Shown piece after piece: positions 10,269-21,552 of a DNA stretch of 26,358 bases; the stretch's first letter is position 1, and every line of letters starts with the position of its first letter. The position numbers were made by a program, and so were the translations under genes. Origin of the DNA: Tilletiaria anomala UBC 951 (Eukaryota; Basidiomycota; Exobasidiomycetes; Georgefischeriales; Tilletiariaceae); NCBI RefSeq assembly GCF_000711695.1, contig NW_013546859.1:1-26358 (forward strand), in the 5' to 3' direction. The notes beneath the pieces are model-generated. The model saw only the letters and a program-made list of their open reading frames with translations, had not been told where the DNA came from and searched no databases.

Positions 10269-11466
10269 GATATGTGCATCAAATCTTCATAGGGCGCCTT
10301 GATAAGGTTGCGGAAAGGGTTGCGATGTTGCAAAGGTCACTTTTGACTGATTGTGTCTTCCAGCGATCGACGGTGGCAAGCCAGATTCTCCATTAGAGCG
10401 ATCAATCAGCATCGCTCTGGCTAAGTTCAAGCAATGTGTCACCGTGGTGAACCATGTCATGAAATAAACAAAAGCCAAATGTCACGACTGTCAAATGTCA
10501 AAGCTCGTCATCCGGCTAGTGTCTCGAGTAAGACCGGTGAATCAATAGTGGTGGTGGTCTCGTCGTGGTAATTTGAAGATGTTGCACCGAATCAAGAGGC
10601 TCGGGTTTCATGAGCTTTCCATGAAGCTGCACAAGCCATTTTCGAGGTACATAGTCTCTTTCAGGGAGTGTTCGGTTCAGCTTCGGATCATCTCCAGAAA
10701 GAGTTTCCTGATCTGCCAACATGTCTATCGCTCAGCTCATCGCTCATCCCTCCTCCGTTGCTTTTTTGTGGTTGTTCGTGTCTCCCCACACAATTTTTGT
10801 CATCTGGGGTTTCCCTCATTAGCAAACCGATCGCACATAGCCAGGCTCGAGGCATTCACGTGTGGCATCTGGGCCGAGCAAATCTATGGCTCGGGTGACT
10901 GCCTTCCATCGTTATGATTACTGTCGGTGAAAAATAAAAATATCTATGCATGCATTTTCTGAACGAATATTTTCTGTATTAATGAAGGGGCGAGTCCACT
11001 CCTTCAAATTCGGGGGACTCTCCACATTCACCAGCGGGTTCTCCACACTGCTCCAGTACGCAAACTGTCCATCCTTGAATGATATTTTAGGGATGTGTCC
11101 GCTTGCTGCGCTGTTAGGTGTCTGCCCCTGGGGCCTGTGACAAGGCGGGGCCAAGGTGTGCAGCTCGCATGTCATCATCAGGGCGTAGTTAAGCGAATTT
11201 TGAGCTTATCACCAATATTTCCTCAATCCTCCGAAATGTTCTGCTCAGGCAGTATTTCCTAGGGGCTCTCATTTTCCTCAGCAGCACTTTTTGGCTCTCC
11301 ATACCACGAGGGCCCTCCCCACATCTGCCTCACTCTGGTCTTCCATCATATCCATCACCTATCACCACACTCGACCGCACCTTTTGTCAGGTAATTCTTT
11401 CGGCAGCTCAGTGTTGATTGAAAACAGAACGTACCAGGGGTGCGTCGAGGGTGCTCATTGTGCACA
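10269..11466. other. Divergent intergenic region between the glycosylase and PAQR genes
   Basis: The two flanking genes start outward from this 1.2 kb, so it should carry both promoters. Open frames up to 114 codons look random. The sequence is relatively AT-rich near 10915-10985. No single promoter element stands out clearly enough to call. Confidence 0.5.
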
Positions 11467-14219
11467 ATGAATGATTCGGCGACTGCCTCTTCCTTTCTCT
11501 GCCCCAACGAAGCGTCGTCGCAGCTTGCCACTCGCAAGATACACAGGAGGCGAGCTTCGCAGCCTGCACCTGTTGGGTCTACGTCAAGCAGTCGGAGAGC
11601 GAGCGCCAGCGACAGCGATTGTTTCAGCGGAAATGCTCTTCATCTTGGCGCTGGTCGCATCTCCGTCGGCAGCCCTTCGGCAGGGTCCAGCCGAGCCGGC
11701 ACCCCCCTTCTGGTGCAGCTGTCGGCCGAAGATCTAGACCACAGCGACATCACTACAGATCTGTTAATGATCGCAAAACAGACGTATGCGAATAGCACCA
11801 CGAGCCTTGGAAGCGATTCAAGCGAGGAGGACGAGAATCACCTCGACCATTGGAGCAAAGGCACGGGTGACGTGGCAATCAAAACTTCACACCAGAGAAG
11901 CGCCTTGGAATACGTGGGTTTGTTGTTCTTGAAGATGGAATTCACAGCGTATATGCTGATGAGACTCGTGTTCAGCTCGATTTGCCCGCCTCATTGCCGC
12001 TTACACTGGCGGCCTTGCGGGATCAAGTATTAGCACATCTCGCTGCTGTCGAGGCGCGATTTCAGAGTCTGCGCCAGAGTCTCCCATCAACGATCGCCGT
12101 CTCAGAAAAGATGTTCAGAAGCCCTTCATGGTATCTCAAGCAAGGGAATGATGACTTTGATGCCCCTGACAAATACGGCGACCCAATGGATCAGGCCATA
12201 CTGTCCTCCTTCTACTCTCACCTTTCGCTCCTTCGAGAGGAGCTCAAACTGCTTGTGCAGCGTCTTCCTTCCTCGTCCTCAACTGTTTCAAGTCCGTTTG
12301 CTTCATCACAGATGGGCATTTCATCACTCCCAAGCTCACTAAGCCTCCCGCGCATGCCTGTCAATGTCAACATGCTCTTCGACGCGTTCTACGCTCGCTT
12401 GCCGGCTACACCCCCTTCAATAAGTCCGCCAAACGCTGCCGCAGACGATCACCACAAGGATCCAAAGTTCGAAGCAGCCTGTGATCTTCGTCGTCTCCTT
12501 TCCGCCATCAAGAACAACCTGGAAGCGGTTAATGAGACAGTCAACAGTGTCGCGCGCAAGGACTGTTTACTCAACGCGTGGTCGACGCTGCACCAAGAGA
12601 ATCACATCAGCCGCACACTCACTCGCACGAGGTCTGGCAGCTTTTCCGCGTTGCAATCAGCGCAATTGTCTCTCGTCGCTGCGAATGCGCGCGAGTCAAC
12701 TGCCGCCTTCGTTCGGCGCATGGAAGAACGCTTGGTCTCACTCGCTAACACGGGTCGAGATCGTGCCAACGATGTAGTACACCGGGCTGCTGAGGCTGCC
12801 AAGCAAACCGAGGACAAGATATACAGGACAGCGCTAGATCTTGCCAAAGGTGGCCGGCAGCTCATTACCTATGCTGATCTACCGGAATTGTGCGTACAAG
12901 CGGCGCTGTTGTGGGCAGAATTCTCTCCGGCACTGACACTCTTGCTCTGCAGATGGAAAAATAACGAATACATTCTCGGAGGCTACCGCTTCATTCCCTC
13001 CCGCAACTGGGGCGCATTGTTGCGCAGCACCTTCGAAGTGCACAACGAGACCGGCAACATTCTGAGTCACCTCATCGGCATCTTCATTGTTCTCCCGCTT
13101 TTTTGGCCCGACGCAAACAGCACCAGCGACGTTCACACCACACCGATGGACAGGCTTGTCCAAACTATCTACCTCATCGCCGCCGTCAAATGTCTGGTGC
13201 TCTCCGTCAGCTGGCATGTTATGGCGGGATGCGCTGATCATAAGGTGCGATAGCCCGCATATAGGCTGCGTTGCATACGGCGCTAATTGCCATTTTAATG
13301 TCTGCAGATATTCGAGACGTTTGCCTGTGTAGACTACACTGGCATTGCATGGCTCGTAGGTGAGTGTAGATGGTATGCACACATACTCTATGGGTTGCTG
13401 ACCCACATGCGCTTTCGGTTGCGACTCCAGCGGCGTCCATCTGGACGGTCATCTATAATTGCTTCTATTGCCAGCCCAACCTGGCGCTGCTCTACTCTGC
13501 AACTACATTCATCGTCGGCCTCGTCGGAGCTATTGTGCCATTCATGGATTTCTTCAACAGGCGCGAGAACAAGAGTGAGTCCATCTTCAAAACATGTTCG
13601 GGCTGCTCCTTACACCTACCATTACGCTGACGCAACCGGCGTCTTAGAGTGGCGCATCGCTATGTTCCTCGGCATGTGCTTTACAGGGATCGCACCCTTT
13701 TCGCACGCTGCCTTTGAGCAAGGCCTCGGGAAGACAGCCCAATTCTTGTCTCCAATATTCCCGTCTTTGCTCGCGTACGTCGCCGGCCTTGTCTTCTACG
13801 CCACCCACTTCCCAGAATCCTTGCGGCCGGGCTTGTTCGATGTTGTCGGCCACGCCCATCAATGGTGGCACATCTCTATTGTTATTGCGATCTGTCTGCA
13901 TTAGTGAGCATCAGTAAGAAAGGCTTTTCGCAATCCCTGGAACGCGTTGCTAACGCCAAGGAGTTTTTCCCTTAGTCGTGCTGCCTTGATCTGGCACGAA
14001 CAACGATTCGATTTCAGCTGCGCCGGCACTCCGCCCTCGGCTTCCCTGCCTGCCTTCAATGAGCTGCTCGCGTCTGCCGGTGGCCTAGGAGGCACACACA
14101 GCCTTGACCGAGCCGACAAAAAGATACATCGTATGCGCCAGTTCCTCGGCACACTCGCAGGTGGCAATGTTGGACGCTTTTACGACGTCATCGTGGATTT
14201 CCTGCAGACCTCCTTTTAG
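11467..14219 (+). CDS. IZH3: PAQR / hemolysin-III family seven-span membrane protein, Izh3-like
   Basis: Seven exons. The model is 11467-11913, 11976-12889, 12953-13244, 13308-13359, 13431-13574, 13648-13903 and 13976-14219, giving 782 residues. The last five introns are 63, 63, 71, 73 and 72 bases, and each restores family motifs. The first junction is uncertain (see findings). A long N-terminal region carries a Ser-rich start, an acidic patch (SDSSEEDE), TLAALRDQVLAHLAAVEARF, and helical segments typical of fungal Izh3-type proteins. The membrane domain begins at LPELWKNNEYILGGYRFIP (about 451-469) and continues through FEVHNETGNILSHL. The metal-site motifs are S538-x3-H542 (SVSWH) and H687-x3-H691 (in HAHQWWH). 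PAQR proteins include adiponectin receptors and yeast Izh proteins, linked to zinc, sterol and sphingolipid balance and thought to be ceramidase-like hydrolases. Which role applies here is unknown. The gene converges with CIA1. Confidence 0.9.
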
Positions 14220-14608
14220 ACGTAGATCATGCTTCAATCGCAATCCTGGTCACATCCACCTTTTGCTCTCGCGCCTGCTAACCGCACCCTGTAAACTAAG
14301 CATCTTACATCCACTGAGCATCGCACATTTGTATTCAATCAAAGGCCAAGGCCCGCTTGTCTGAGTGCCAAGCCTGGATAGTGATTCTAAGATGAGAAGC
14401 CGAAGAGCGCAGTACGGCCCGAGCGGTGATGACTCCCTCTGAATGCATTCTTAGGATACAGAAATTGCTTCATTCACGATGGTGAGGATTATTCAGATCG
14501 AGATGCGATGTTTCAAAGAAATGATGCTTGCGTGACGTGTACGTTCTGTTGTGAATTTCGCTTGACTTCCCTTGCTGGTCGCTTCTGCTTTGGCCGTAAG
14601 GGGGAAGA
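14220..14608. other. Convergent 3' intergenic spacer
   Basis: These 389 bases separate the stop codons of the PAQR gene and CIA1, which face each other. The stretch should hold both 3' UTRs and polyadenylation signals. No coding potential, tRNA or repeat was recognised. Confidence 0.55.
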
Positions 14609-16339
14609 CTATTGTGAGTCCAATGGGACAAAGGGAGAAGTTGGCATTGCCCAGACCTTCACAGATCCATCGTCGCCAGCGCTAGCGAGAAGGTCGCACA
14701 TGTAGCGATGATCGCCAGTGACGACGCTCTTCGTTGCGTCATCTGCGCTCGCAGGAACATCACTCAAACGGGCTGCTGCATTCGAGGATTCGGAAGCGGC
14801 CGCTACGGCCGTGGCCGAAGATGCGAGCGTGTCAGGAAAGACCGCTAAATCATCACCTGCCAAGGAAGCCGGAGCCCAAGATACGCAGTTGACATCACTG
14901 ACGCCGTGTGCATCGGTTAGAGCTGCCGCCAGTGTCGCTGTGGGGACCAGGCTCTTCTCCGTGTCCTCAGACTCGGTCTGATGGGTCGGATGGAAGGGAA
15001 AGTCACTCGTGAGACGCTCGAATCGATCGGGCAAGACGGAGTGGCACAAGGAATGAAGAAGGTACTCACAATCTCAAAGACAAATATGTTGCCGTCCCCC
15101 CCTCCTGTGGCGATGCGACCAAGGCTTCCATTGGATCCGCTTCGGCTATGACCCCAAGAGACTGAATAAATTGTACGGGTGTGCCAACCTTTGATGATAT
15201 TGGTGCAGGCCCAGTGATCTCCCGCTCGGCCAGGCTGCTGGCCGTACGTCTTCAGACCTTGCTTTTCCGCCTGTGCTGCTGTGAGGCGTCGCCAAATACG
15301 GACGCTGAGATCGTCTGACGCTGATGCAAGGAAATTTCCACACGGGGAGAACGCAATGGACCAGACGGTTGAAGTGTGGCCCGTCAGCGTTTGATAACAG
15401 TACCAATCATCCGAAGGATCGTCCAAATAGAGTTTGATAACGTCATCGTAGGATGCTGATGCAAGCAACTGCGGGTGTGGGAACAGAGACTCATTCGTCA
15501 GAACTGGCCATTGAGCTGGTCACGGCCGGGTATGGCCGCTAGCACTGACCTCTTCCCTCGGGTGCCAAGCGACATACTTGACGTCTTGTGAATGTTCCAT
15601 CAACACGCTCAAACACTCAAATTCTGAGTCTGGATGCACCTCCCATATCCAGACGCTCTTGTCTCTACTGCAGCTCGCAAGAAGATCACCCTTGGGAGAG
15701 AACGCGACGCTCTTGCACTCGCTGTCATGACCCTCGAGGGTACCGATACAGTCCCACTCTGGTGCATCGGATGCGCTGCTGTTATTCTGACTTTGTCCAG
15801 AGCTGTTCTGGCGGGTGAGGTTGTTACTGCCGAAGTCGACACTAAGATTATTTGAAGCAGATGTCCTGGCAGGTTCTTCAAGGCGTTCCCAAATTCCGAC
15901 CGTTGCGTCGAAACTTGCTGTAGCCAGTGTCCTCCCTGACGGGCTCCAAGCAACTTGTCGAACGGTACGCTTATGGCCGGTGACAATGACTTCCTGCAGC
16001 TGAAACTGTACTTTCACGGAAGCCGACAGGGCTGATGCTGATCTTGACAGCTCAGACGTAGGGCTGATCGTTGATGCGGAGGCAGGACAAGGTTGAAAGA
16101 TGAATCTATGTAGCTTCACATTTTTGTCAGAAGAGCATGTTGCAAGCAGGGGTTTGCGTGGACTCCAGGCGAGATGCCAGGCCTTGTCTTGGTGAGCTGC
16201 GTGAAAAGAATGTGTCAATGTGCGCGTGTGATTCGAATGAGAAAGACGTTAACCCGTTTGCGTACTGCTTACCTGACAGCTCGGACACGAGTTTCAGGGC
16301 TGGGTGGCCATTCACTGCTCGTCCAGAATACTCAAGCAT
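14609..16339 (-). CDS. CIA1: Cytosolic iron-sulfur assembly WD40 protein Cia1/CIAO1
   Basis: Four exons on the minus strand: 16339-16273, 16196-15550, 15468-15070 and 14977-14609. The introns are 76, 81 and 92 bases, all GT-AG and frame-keeping, for 493 residues. The start MLEYSGRAVNGHPALKLVSE joins to LSAHQDKAWHLAWSP. WD40 blades follow: WHLAWSPRKPLLATCSSDK, VRQVAWSPSGRTLATASFDA, CKSVAFSPKGDLLASCSRDK, VKYVAWHPREELLASASYDD, VWSIAFSPCGNFLASASDD, IYSVSWGHSRSGS through IATGGGDGNIFVF, and a last blade ending DLLASAGDDGSVKVWAMP. This seven-blade order is that of Cia1, the propeller of the CIA targeting complex (with Cia2 and Mms19) that delivers Fe-S clusters to cytosolic and nuclear proteins. At 493 residues it exceeds yeast Cia1 (330). 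The extra length is an Asn/Ser-rich insert between blades 2 and 3 and an Ala/Ser/Asp-rich insert in the last blade. It diverges from the DDHD relic. Confidence 0.95.
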
Positions 16340-17174
16340 GGTCAGGGTGTTTTGGGGAGCCTGAGTCTTGCGAAAGCGGCGTGAATCTTGGAACCGACCA
16401 AAGAGGCGTACTATCAGTGCGCAGAGACCAATCGCCAGTGCGTTGTAGAAGGGAGGTGCTGACATCGACTCGCTCGGTATACAGCGTTGATGGCTGGACT
16501 CCAAGTCATAATTGCAAGTGATGCCGTTGAAGCAGTAAAGCGATAGGGTTCTCAGGTTTTTGGGGCTCAAGCAAAGAGGTTTCAGTATTCAGATTACAGA
16601 AATCAAAATAAACCGGTAATCCGCAAAATATTTCCTCACAAAATCAGAGTACATCTTAAAATTATCAGCAATAAGGATTGCATTCAAATATGTAGTGATT
16701 GGCATTGAATCCGGCGAGAAGACCAAGTATCCCAGAAACAAGGTGTCTCCATTCTCAGAATTGAGAAGTGAATGAATCACTTTTTACTAAAGTCTTTTCA
16801 AAAGACATTGCATAAAAACCCGCGCTTCCATTGGCACTTTCGATTGTACGCGGTAAGAGCACAACCTCTGACGAGCACGGGCGCGTCCTTCATTTGATCG
16901 CACTGACGTGGCAAACATCTGATTGTTGCGCTTCATCATGCCAGGCTTCGCTCGGTTGCTTCTACACTTCCTAAACCTCAGCGTCACGAGCATCGGGTAT
17001 GTAATGTCCTTCGGTGTGGCGTAAAGGGCGATAGCGCGTACACAAGGTCTCGATTTCCGTGGCTCACGACCGCGGCAGGCAGCTTAGTGTGCAAGGAGTG
17101 AATGTACCTTATTGCCATGCTTGGATGTCACTCGCGGCCTGATTGCCCTGCACGCTGGTCTGGACCGACGTAGA
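16340..17174. other. Intergenic region upstream of CIA1, with an AT-rich patch
   Basis: This stretch should contain the CIA1 promoter and whatever remains of the promoter of the decayed DDHD gene. About 16580-16810 is clearly richer in A and T than its surroundings. It holds a 15-base perfect inverted repeat at 16792-16806 and a TGAATCA site near 16773, which resembles an AP-1/bZIP half-site pair. Short open frames show nothing recognisable. Confidence 0.45.
16792..16806. repeat. Perfect 7-1-7 inverted repeat
   Basis: GTCTTTTCAAAAGAC reads the same on both strands apart from its central base. It lies in the AT-rich patch about 450 bases upstream of CIA1. It might be a dimeric factor site or a chance palindrome. 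The sequence alone cannot decide. Confidence 0.5.
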
Positions 17175-20100
17175 ATGTCAGCCGTAATATCGGGCGAAGA
17201 GCCGGCAGGCGATGACGGATCTCAGATGCCGCCACCGCCCTCACATGCCCCAAGCGCGAGACAAGAAGGGCGCGCTTCATACGACAAGCAACTCTTCCCA
17301 CGCTTGTGGAAAGCCGCCGCAGATCGAGCCACGGTGGGTGTACAAAGGGCTCTCGGCGCAGAAGTCAAGAAGGGATCCAAGGGGATCGCCGCAACAGCTG
17401 CCGATAACGTTGATCTGGAAGCAGTTTGGGCCATCTGGACTTCCTCGGTGGACTACTAGCAACAGCAAGCGGATGTTTTGAATGATGTGCAAGAGACTGA
17501 AGGAAGCGAAGGGGGTATCGAGGAACCACCAAATGTTAGGGGACGAGTAAGCAATTACGAAGTGCATGAAGGGGGAGGAGCAAGTGCCCTGGCCAAAGGT
17601 AAAGATGATCCTGATCATGCCAAGAGACAAGAGGACGGCCACGAGACGGCGAACAAGGCCGAAATATCTATCTGCAAAAGCCGGGATCCATCTAGCCCCC
17701 CCCCCTGGGATCCCAATTAGCGGATTCCCTCATGCATCGGTCCCGTTGGAGAGGATCATCTGTGGGAGGCAGACTTCCGCGACATGCGCATATATCCAGC
17801 ATTTTGGTCAGGCCCTTCACACGATCTCATCAGGGCGACCTGGTGGTATGGCGACGCAGCTCGCACACCTGTACCAGACAAGCTAGCGAAAGAGCTCGAG
17901 GTTCACTAGCACAACATTCGACCGTACAGTTCCATCTACAGCCACGAACTTTCTCAAGCTCTGGAGTTAGGTTTAGAAGCCGAGGCGAAGATCGCTTATC
18001 CACTCGACAGTGTCTTCAAGTCTAGAACACAAGTCAATTTCCTCGGCCCTTTCACCGTCCGGATGTATCGGCCTGACTTTGGATCCCGCCTTTCCAAATC
18101 GATTTGGACAGCTGCCAGTGGAGAACATGTAGGTGGCCTACTCATCGTTCGTAGCTACGATGCCGCTGCAAGCATGCAAAGACCCAAGTACGTAGGCAAG
18201 CGCACTTCTCGAGCTTCGCTCGGCGGGGAGTGGATTCGCGACAACGTACAACTTGGAACAGAAGACGCCCAGGATCCTCATGCACCAGGCGGGGAAGAGT
18301 ATGACAGTGCTCCAACCCCCGCGTCTGAGCCTGAAAGGACTTGGGACGAAGCCGGAAACGCATCGGGCGTAAACAACCTCAGTTGTGAGCCAAATCCGAT
18401 GCGGCTTATGGAACAGGCTACACGACCGTTCTGCGATACTTCACAGCAAGCCACGAAAGGAAAAGTTGCTGCAGCAGTCAAAAGCCAGACGATGAATGCT
18501 GATGACACCGCTGCTCTCATCGAACCTGATTCCACCGCTGGAGCTAACAACAAGGGCCAATCTTCTTTAAGCAGTGGCTTCAAGAACGTTGTGGCCCGAC
18601 GCATACGCAAAATCGCAGAGAGTGCAGACGAGAGACTCGCACAGCAGGTACCTGCTTTTGTGGAAGGAAGCGCTGGGAGTGACCGCAAAGATGCGTGTGT
18701 CAGCAGTAAAGGGGATGGAGCTCGAGAGGAAGAGGTTAAGAAGCCCCTCAATACCCACCGAGGGCAAGGCAGGGACGAGACGGAAAGGGTAGACTCTCCT
18801 GCGCGGGCAGAGGACCTCCGGGAACATCCTCTGACAGATTCGGATGCTGAACCATTGGTCTTGAATCTCGCGCTCCACGGCATTGGGCAGCAGTTGGCAA
18901 CTTCGGTGGAATATTAGGCATTCCCCATTGCATAAGTGCTACTTTTGTGGATCCTCCAAGCTAGTATGATGTTGAACCCTCGTTAAGCGTTGCAGGATCA
19001 ATGCCTTCAGACAGCTGGCATGAGAGCGATCTGAGACATGCGAGACCGTTGTCAAAGGTCAACGCACTCAATTTATCCCATTCTTGTGGAAGTTGGCCAT
19101 GAATTCTGTAGAGACGAGCACCAGCACGAGTAGAATTCCGGCTTTCCTGACCTGACGTTGGACCACATCGTGGTGAATGATGCATGTGCCAGAAGTGTGA
19201 CATCTGGATTGATGCTGATCATGTAATATTGGGAAACGGAACTCATTCTGCAGGGCGACAACAACGTTATCCCGCTGATACGGCAGCTCATTAATGATGT
19301 GTTGCTAGACATTCCCATATATCCTACTCCCAAACACCACTACAGGAGCGTCCAGCGTGTCATCGACGAGATGAACAGGATGTACAAACTCTTCCTGCAG
19401 CGTAACCCTCAGCGCACTGGCTCTTTGAATGTCAATGAGATCGCCCACAGCTTAGGCGCTGGACTCTCAGTCCAAGTTTTCTCAAAGCAACCGTTTCGCG
19501 CTCAAGATGCGCAATACGAAAGGAGCGCATTGGAACTTCATGTTGGTACGCTCTACATAATAGGTTCACCTGCGGCGCTCTTCCTTTAATTTGGCCAGAA
19601 GACCTTAATCGGCCAGGAGGGACGAGCAAAATACGCAGTCGAAGCTGAAAGGGAACGTGCGGCAGATAGCATTGCGTCTGGCCGATATGGCTTTCTAGCG
19701 GTGGATGAGCGTTCCTCCACTCTCCCACACTCAAGTTTTGGCCCTGCCAAATTGACAACGTGCACTTTGCACATGTAGAGTTTGGAACCTGGTCTATGCT
19801 ACGGATCCAGTGGCGACACGTCTTAACCCTTGCGTACATCCGTGAGCTATTTTACCCACACAAGTTGCAGAAGCCTTCGGCTTCCATCAGCTCATAAGGG
19901 TTGATTGTTGAACGGAGCTTTGAACAGATTGGGCAACACCACACCCCCAATGCCCACGACCGATGTCATCGACAAAATGCTCACAAGCGTAGCTGATAAC
20001 GGCGCTGGCAGCGGCAGCAGGACGACGAAAGACTCATTAGCCAAGCGCTTGAGTGGGCCGCCAAGCTTTATGGATCTTTCTTTCATGAGCAAGTTGCACA

Positions 20101-20546
20101 AGTCATCGGCTACTACCCATGGCGTCGAGAGCGAAAAAGACGTAGTAATCGTTGTAAGAAAAGATCACCATTCGGCTGTTGATGCACCGTTATTGACCCC
20201 GAAAGCTTCTCGAGAATAAGAGAAGGCAAGTCTCCGGGTTGCGAGACTATTCTGCCCTGCACTGAATCCGCTTGATAGAGTTGATATGCGACGGCGCAAG
20301 TGGCAGCCTGTCTCCTTCCTCGATATTGCGACCGCCTAACTGTTCGTACTGTTTCTACTCATAGCCACCGTGACCGCATATTCCATCAGAAGCAATCAAT
20401 ACTTGAATGTGATTTGGGCACACGTGGCGTACTGGGCTGATCACTCCTTTGTCAACTTCCTGCTGGTAACCAGTTTTGCAGATGAGGACACGCTGCACAA
20501 GATTCGCACAAGTGTTGAGCGAGATGTGAGCGGATTGAACGCGTGA
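17175..20546 (+). pseudogene. Decayed DDHD-domain phospholipase gene (intracellular PA-PLA1 type)
   Basis: Recognisable pieces of one protein appear in family order. They are GPVGEDHLWEADFRDMRIYP, FWSGPSHDLIRATWWYGDA, ELSQALELGLEAEAKIAYPL and VNFLGPFTVRMYR (17736-18074), then HVGGLLIVRSYD, VLNLALHGIGQQLATSVEY (about 18858-18914), NDVLLDIPIYPTPKHH and IDEMNRMYKLFLQRNP. The lipase elbow IAHSLGA (about 19440-19462) is followed by YIIGSPAALF, FGQKTLIGQEGRAKYAVEAE, GRYGFLAVD, VYATDPVATRLNPCV (19792), ALNPLDRVDM and QYLNVIWAHVAYWADHSF (about 20395-20447), with the end near 20546. From 17175 to 18914 one frame runs through, cut only by TAG codons at 17457, 17718 and 17907 and ended by TAG at 18915. 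Beyond that, further stops, frame changes and an apparently inverted piece show the gene is dead. The first two TAGs could be 3' splice sites. The third replaces a residue inside an otherwise ungapped helix and is best read as nonsense. Intact family members hydrolyse phosphatidic acid or phosphatidylinositol at ER/Golgi membranes. Confidence 0.82.
18961..19203 (-). other. Inverted internal segment of the DDHD phospholipase relic
   Basis: On the plus strand this stretch has several stops where the protein part between the HGIGQQ motif and LLDIPIYPTP is expected. On the minus strand it is open and reads LPQEWDKLSALTFDNGLA, then GIDPATLNEG. That resembles the missing LPxxW...FD...GL...ID section. 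I infer a small inversion within the relic. The exact breakpoints are not visible, and a short plus-strand match near 18950-18983 competes with this reading. Confidence 0.45.
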
Positions 20547-21552
20547 TGGCTATTCCCTATTATGTACCTTAATCAGGGAGGCAAATAGACCTCGCGATCC
20601 TATCACATTGTCTTTCTGCTTCCCAACCGCTACAAGCTGGCACCACTCAAAGCTTCCACAGATGCAGAGGCAGTGCCTATAGAGGTTATATTTGGGCAAT
20701 CTTGATTCTTTCGTTCCATAGTTTAATTGAGCTCTTACATAGGGCAATCGGTCGAATGCTCTCTCAGGTCTCAGGGTCTCAGGCCTAGCCGCTTGGCCTC
20801 CGCGCTCAGCGACCTCGCCTCCTGTCTGATATAACAGTCATTTCGCGCGACGGACAGATGGATGTATGGATACGCATTGTAGCTCACACCATCACCATCA
20901 CGCGCGCTCACAATTCGGTTTGTTTCGACCAGGACTGCCGTAGCCCACGGGGGTATGGCAAAGTCCGAGTAATTACCTCGTCGATCACCTGATTTGCAAC
21001 CGTTCCCGGTGATGTGTACGTATCTTTCCCTGGATGTGGCCGCGCTCACCGCTCTTCCGCCGACGTCCGTATGATTAGGCGTTGGCAGCTTAGATTTCGT
21101 CCTGGAAGATGCCTCATCAATGACCGGTCTCAAGTTGTGCTCAAAATAGCTCGAGCAGACGACCAAGACAGCAGATATTATTACGTCCAAAGCTCCAATC
21201 TTGCTGACCACGAGCGTGAGCTATCCACACGGCATACACGCTCGACGCAGGTTAGAATTTGGTCGGCTTGGTTGGAAAGGGCAGGTGTTTGTGCACCAGC
21301 CGCAAGTGGTTTGAGTTGCAGCCGTTGCGCCTGCACCCACTCCTTGTTCGCATTGTTGGAGCCTGTGTCCCTGTTGAAAGCATCCTTAGCTGCCTCGTGG
21401 CTCCTCTTCCCAGCCTCTTTCCCTCCTACACAGCCTCGCAAGTCATAGAAGATCGCCGGCTGGCACTAAAGCACGCCTGCACGCGCGTCATGATCAGCCA
21501 CAACTCGCACTGATAAGGTCAATGGTGCAAAGCTTTCGGTCTTTGTCCTAGC
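20547..21552. other. Intergenic region before the large disordered-protein gene
   Basis: About 1 kb lies between the end of the DDHD relic and the first exon I can support for the next gene. It likely contains that gene's promoter and one or more unseen 5' exons, since the first supported exon opens at a splice acceptor (TTTGTCCTAG, ending near 21551) without an in-frame ATG. A 146-codon minus-strand frame (20771-21211) begins with a hydrophobic stretch but has no recognised motif. Confidence 0.45.

Noticed and set aside
17277-17642. 121-codon hydrophobic minus-strand frame
   Set aside because: It lies opposite the N-terminal part of the DDHD relic and is best explained as its shadow.
20771-21211. 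146-codon minus-strand frame starting with a hydrophobic stretch
   Set aside because: No recognisable motif and no supporting exon structure. The length is within chance expectation here.
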